Of a stretch of DNA of 64,000 nt, positions 62,036 to 64,000 are shown piece by piece. The notes beneath the pieces are model-generated. The model ran no database searches and was not told where the DNA came from. It saw only the letters and a list, made by a program, of their open reading frames with translations. Location of the stretch: contig CANLVD010000008.1 of NCBI GenBank assembly GCA_947494445.1, positions 62,001 through 126,000 of the forward strand, read 5' to 3'. Position 1 is the first letter of the stretch; each line of letters starts with the position of its first letter. Source of the DNA: an uncultured Paracoccaceae bacterium. GTDB taxonomy: Bacteria; Pseudomonadota; Alphaproteobacteria; Rhodobacterales; Rhodobacteraceae. A program made the translations under genes and the position numbers.

Positions 62036-62245
62036 TTAGAGTTCAAACGGCTCCTTTTTCAGGCGCAGTTTCAGGTTGGCGTTGGTGATGTCCAAGGGAG
62101 TGTCATTCGGCCCCTGAGCAAACGCCTTTTGAAAAACCGAGCCAAGGGACTGGATGCCTTTGCCCGCCCCGCCGCCATTGCCACAGGCCGCTAGGATGGC
62201 AAGGGCCGCGACAAATGCTGAAAGCTTCATGGTTCTGCTTTGCAT
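62036..62245 (-). CDS. Small lipoprotein of unknown function
   Basis: A 69-residue protein with a signal peptide and lipobox (AILAAC, cysteine at 21) and a short mature part beginning with a Gly-rich stretch (GNGGGAGKG). ATG 62245 has a GGAGAAC site seven bases upstream; the internal ATG 62230 is possible. It follows the DUF4331 gene by 25 bases on the same strand, so the two are probably cotranscribed. Confidence 0.75.
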   Translation of the reverse strand: MQSRTMKLSAFVAALAILAACGNGGGAGKGIQSLGSVFQKAFAQGPNDTPLDITNANLKLRLKKEPFEL

Positions 62246-62270
62246 GATGTTCTCCTATCCGATGCCCGGT

Positions 62271-63896
62271 TCAGTTCGACACAGCTGTGCCATTGGGCGA
62301 ACCGGGAACGGGGGAATTGAGGTAGGGGAAGGCATCTTGCAATTCCGAGGCCGAAATTGGTGCGCCGTCTGTCAGGGCAAGCGCGCCAATCGGTGCATCC
62401 TCTGGTGCACAAAACCCAAGATTGATCAGATCAGACTCAGTGTTTTCAACCGCGCCATCGACGCCCAGTTCGAACCCCAGGGGGACCGGGTGGCACAGCG
62501 CTCCCATTGCAACCCGCAGGATGATATCAATCACGTCATCGCCAGGACGACGGCCGTTTGGAAAGCCTGCAAGATCCTCGGCCACGACACCAAAGCTTTT
62601 CTGTGCATCACGTGCGGTGGCAGGAACAGCTGTGTTCAGACGCAGCATCTCAGAGCCCACAACATTCTGTGGTTGGTTCAGGCCCGGAAGACCAGTCAGG
62701 AAGGCTGCGACCAGATCAGTACGCGGCAAGTTGGTGGGTGCGACAGCGTTCTCAAGACCCAATGGCGGGCCAAAGAGCAGCTCAACCAGACGCGGGAAGG
62801 TCGGGTTGGTCACATACGTGGCAAACGAGCCGTCATCGATGGGCTCGGAGCCATTGAACCGATCCTTGTCAGGCAGGCCGATGACAACCTCGTTGACCAG
62901 AGGGATCGAGATACGCGACTGCTGAACCAGAGCGCCCCCTGTGCGAGATGTGTCTTCATAGGCTGGCGATGGGTTCTCCAGTTCAGCCTGTGGCAGGCTG
63001 GATGTGGTCCATGCCCCAATCACCGGCTCACCCTCGGATGTGACGCAGTCAATGGGCAATTCCATTGCGATGGTCGTCACGTTGATCTTGCCAAACAGAT
63101 CGTCATTGTCGCGGCTTTGCGTGATGCCATTGTCAAAACCGCCGCCGTCACCTGCACCGGGTTCACTGTCGCCCTCGATGGGCACGAAGTTGATCAGGTC
63201 GAACACCTCACCAAGGTTCAGGGCAAAGGCCTCCGCCCGTTGGCCAACGAATACACGGCCCGGCAGATCACACCCGGCCATGTCGAAGTCATAGACGTAT
63301 TGATCGGCATATGCGTCGTAATCAGGCAACGTCTTAAGGCCGACGTGATCCAGTGGCTTGGTGAACGTAGTGATGTTCGATCCAGCCTGTTTGATCGCAC
63401 TGCGCTTGCCGCTCCGGCGATCCCCTTCGATCATGGTCACCGAATAGGTCTCAATCTCGTTGAGCAAGGATTGATCATTGGCCAGAATGGGGCCTGCATA
63501 TTTCAATGGGATCGCGACGCTTTCACCGCCGATGTCCAGACCGATGCCCGCTCCATTGTTGGCCAGGGCATTCTCGAAATCGAACTGGAATGTCAGGTCT
63601 TCGATCGCATCGCCATCATTGTCGATGTGCAGCTCATAGATGCCGTCTGCATCCATCGTGTAGTAGTTCGGGCCACCATAATTGACCTGAAGCGGCTGGT
63701 AGTTGGCCAGCAGCGTGACATAGCCTTCACGGCCCGTCTCGTAGCTGCGGAAGAGATACATATCGGTGCCGTCAACCTTGGGGTGTTCGGTGATGGCCGG
63801 CGCTTCACGGTGCGATGATGCCGTCAGGGGGGCCACAGAGCCCACCATGGCAGCAACGATGGCCGTGCTCATTGCCAGTGCGGATTTTGTCGTCAT
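62271..63896 (-). CDS. DUF4331 family secreted protein
   Basis: A 541-residue protein. A signal peptide (about residues 1-26) is cleaved before SSHREAPAITEHPKVDGTDMYLFRS, the typical start of a DUF4331 domain (residues 27-51, motif HREAP). The family has no established enzymatic role. Beta-rich repeats dominate, with stretches such as PDFPR-like loops and GRRPGDDVIDIILRV near residue 450. Position next to a complete type II secretion locus makes it a plausible secreted substrate. The start has an AAAAGGAC site. Confidence 0.88.
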   Translation of the reverse strand: MTTKSALAMSTAIVAAMVGSVAPLTASSHREAPAITEHPKVDGTDMYLFRSYETGREGYVTLLANYQPLQVNYGGPNYYTMDADGIYELHIDNDGDAIEDLTFQFDFENALANNGAGIGLDIGGESVAIPLKYAGPILANDQSLLNEIETYSVTMIEGDRRSGKRSAIKQAGSNITTFTKPLDHVGLKTLPDYDAYADQYVYDFDMAGCDLPGRVFVGQRAEAFALNLGEVFDLINFVPIEGDSEPGAGDGGGFDNGITQSRDNDDLFGKINVTTIAMELPIDCVTSEGEPVIGAWTTSSLPQAELENPSPAYEDTSRTGGALVQQSRISIPLVNEVVIGLPDKDRFNGSEPIDDGSFATYVTNPTFPRLVELLFGPPLGLENAVAPTNLPRTDLVAAFLTGLPGLNQPQNVVGSEMLRLNTAVPATARDAQKSFGVVAEDLAGFPNGRRPGDDVIDIILRVAMGALCHPVPLGFELGVDGAVENTESDLINLGFCAPEDAPIGALALTDGAPISASELQDAFPYLNSPVPGSPNGTAVSN

Positions 63897-64000
63897 GTCA
63901 TGTCCTTTTCAGATCGTGTTTACGCACACCTTCCCCGGTGACAAAAAGCGATGCTTCCTGCCTTGAGTGGCATACGACAGCGGGTTTCAGCCCTGTTGCG

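Noticed and set aside
62154-63818. A 554-codon + strand open frame
   Set aside because: It is antisense to the DUF4331 gene, which has a signal peptide, ribosome-binding site and family motif; the + frame lacks them.
1-64000. CRISPR arrays, insertion sequences, rRNA genes
   Set aside because: No regularly spaced repeats, transposase motifs or rRNA-like sequence were seen on either strand.

Overview
The window looks like a chromosomal stretch of a Rhodobacterales (Roseobacter-group-like) alphaproteobacterium. This is inferred from gene content (TRAP transporters, carnitine dehydrogenase fused to a thioesterase, several MttB/Gfo-Idh/PhyH enzymes, an ECF sigma factor with an RskA-like anti-sigma), moderately high GC, and many ATGA/TGATG gene overlaps. 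No rRNA, tRNA, transposase, integrase or CRISPR array was found.

Layout. (1) 1-12158: one long + strand catabolic operon: a TRAP transporter (binding protein cut by the window edge, then DctQ and DctM), two PhyH-type Fe(II)/2-oxoglutarate dioxygenases, a UxaA-type sugar-acid dehydratase, a HIBADH-like dehydrogenase, an EamA permease, a KDG-kinase-like PfkB kinase and three Gfo/Idh/MocA oxidoreductases. It suggests uptake and stepwise oxidation of an unidentified modified sugar acid. (2) 12470-37953: a complete extracellular contractile injection system (eCIS) of 18 genes on the + strand behind a plausible sigma70 promoter: sheath, tube, gp26-like zinc protein, a Pro/Glu-rich protein, DUF4255 terminator, AAA+ ATPase, a small protein, a 1701-residue DUF4157 protein, split tube-initiator and LysM proteins, split spike (gpD-like hub plus gpV), PAAR-like tip, gp25, two J-like baseplate proteins, a gpI-like protein and a DUF6519-like beta-helix protein. 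(3) 38135-42224: carnitine degradation (GlxA/CdhR-like regulator divergent from BKACE enzyme, SDR, and carnitine dehydrogenase-thioesterase). (4) 42229-49131: housekeeping and mixed genes, including ychF, trpA and an MttB-family methyltransferase. (5) 49191-61973: a type II secretion system arranged as two divergent operons: gspG-H-I-C-D then ECF sigma, anti-sigma and a DUF4198 protein on the - strand; gspL-M-E-F, an LppC-like lipoprotein, gspJ-K on the + strand. (6) 62036-63896: a small lipoprotein and a DUF4331 secreted protein on the - strand.

The most interesting object is the giant eCIS protein at 19403-24508. An N-terminal DUF4157 domain with an HExxH motif is followed by acidic linkers, a coiled coil, a long hydrophobic helical region resembling a tape measure, and a roughly 600-residue C-terminal module whose DNA is visibly poorer in GC than the rest. 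No other tape-measure or effector gene is present in the cluster, so this one protein may combine ruler, processing domain and payload.
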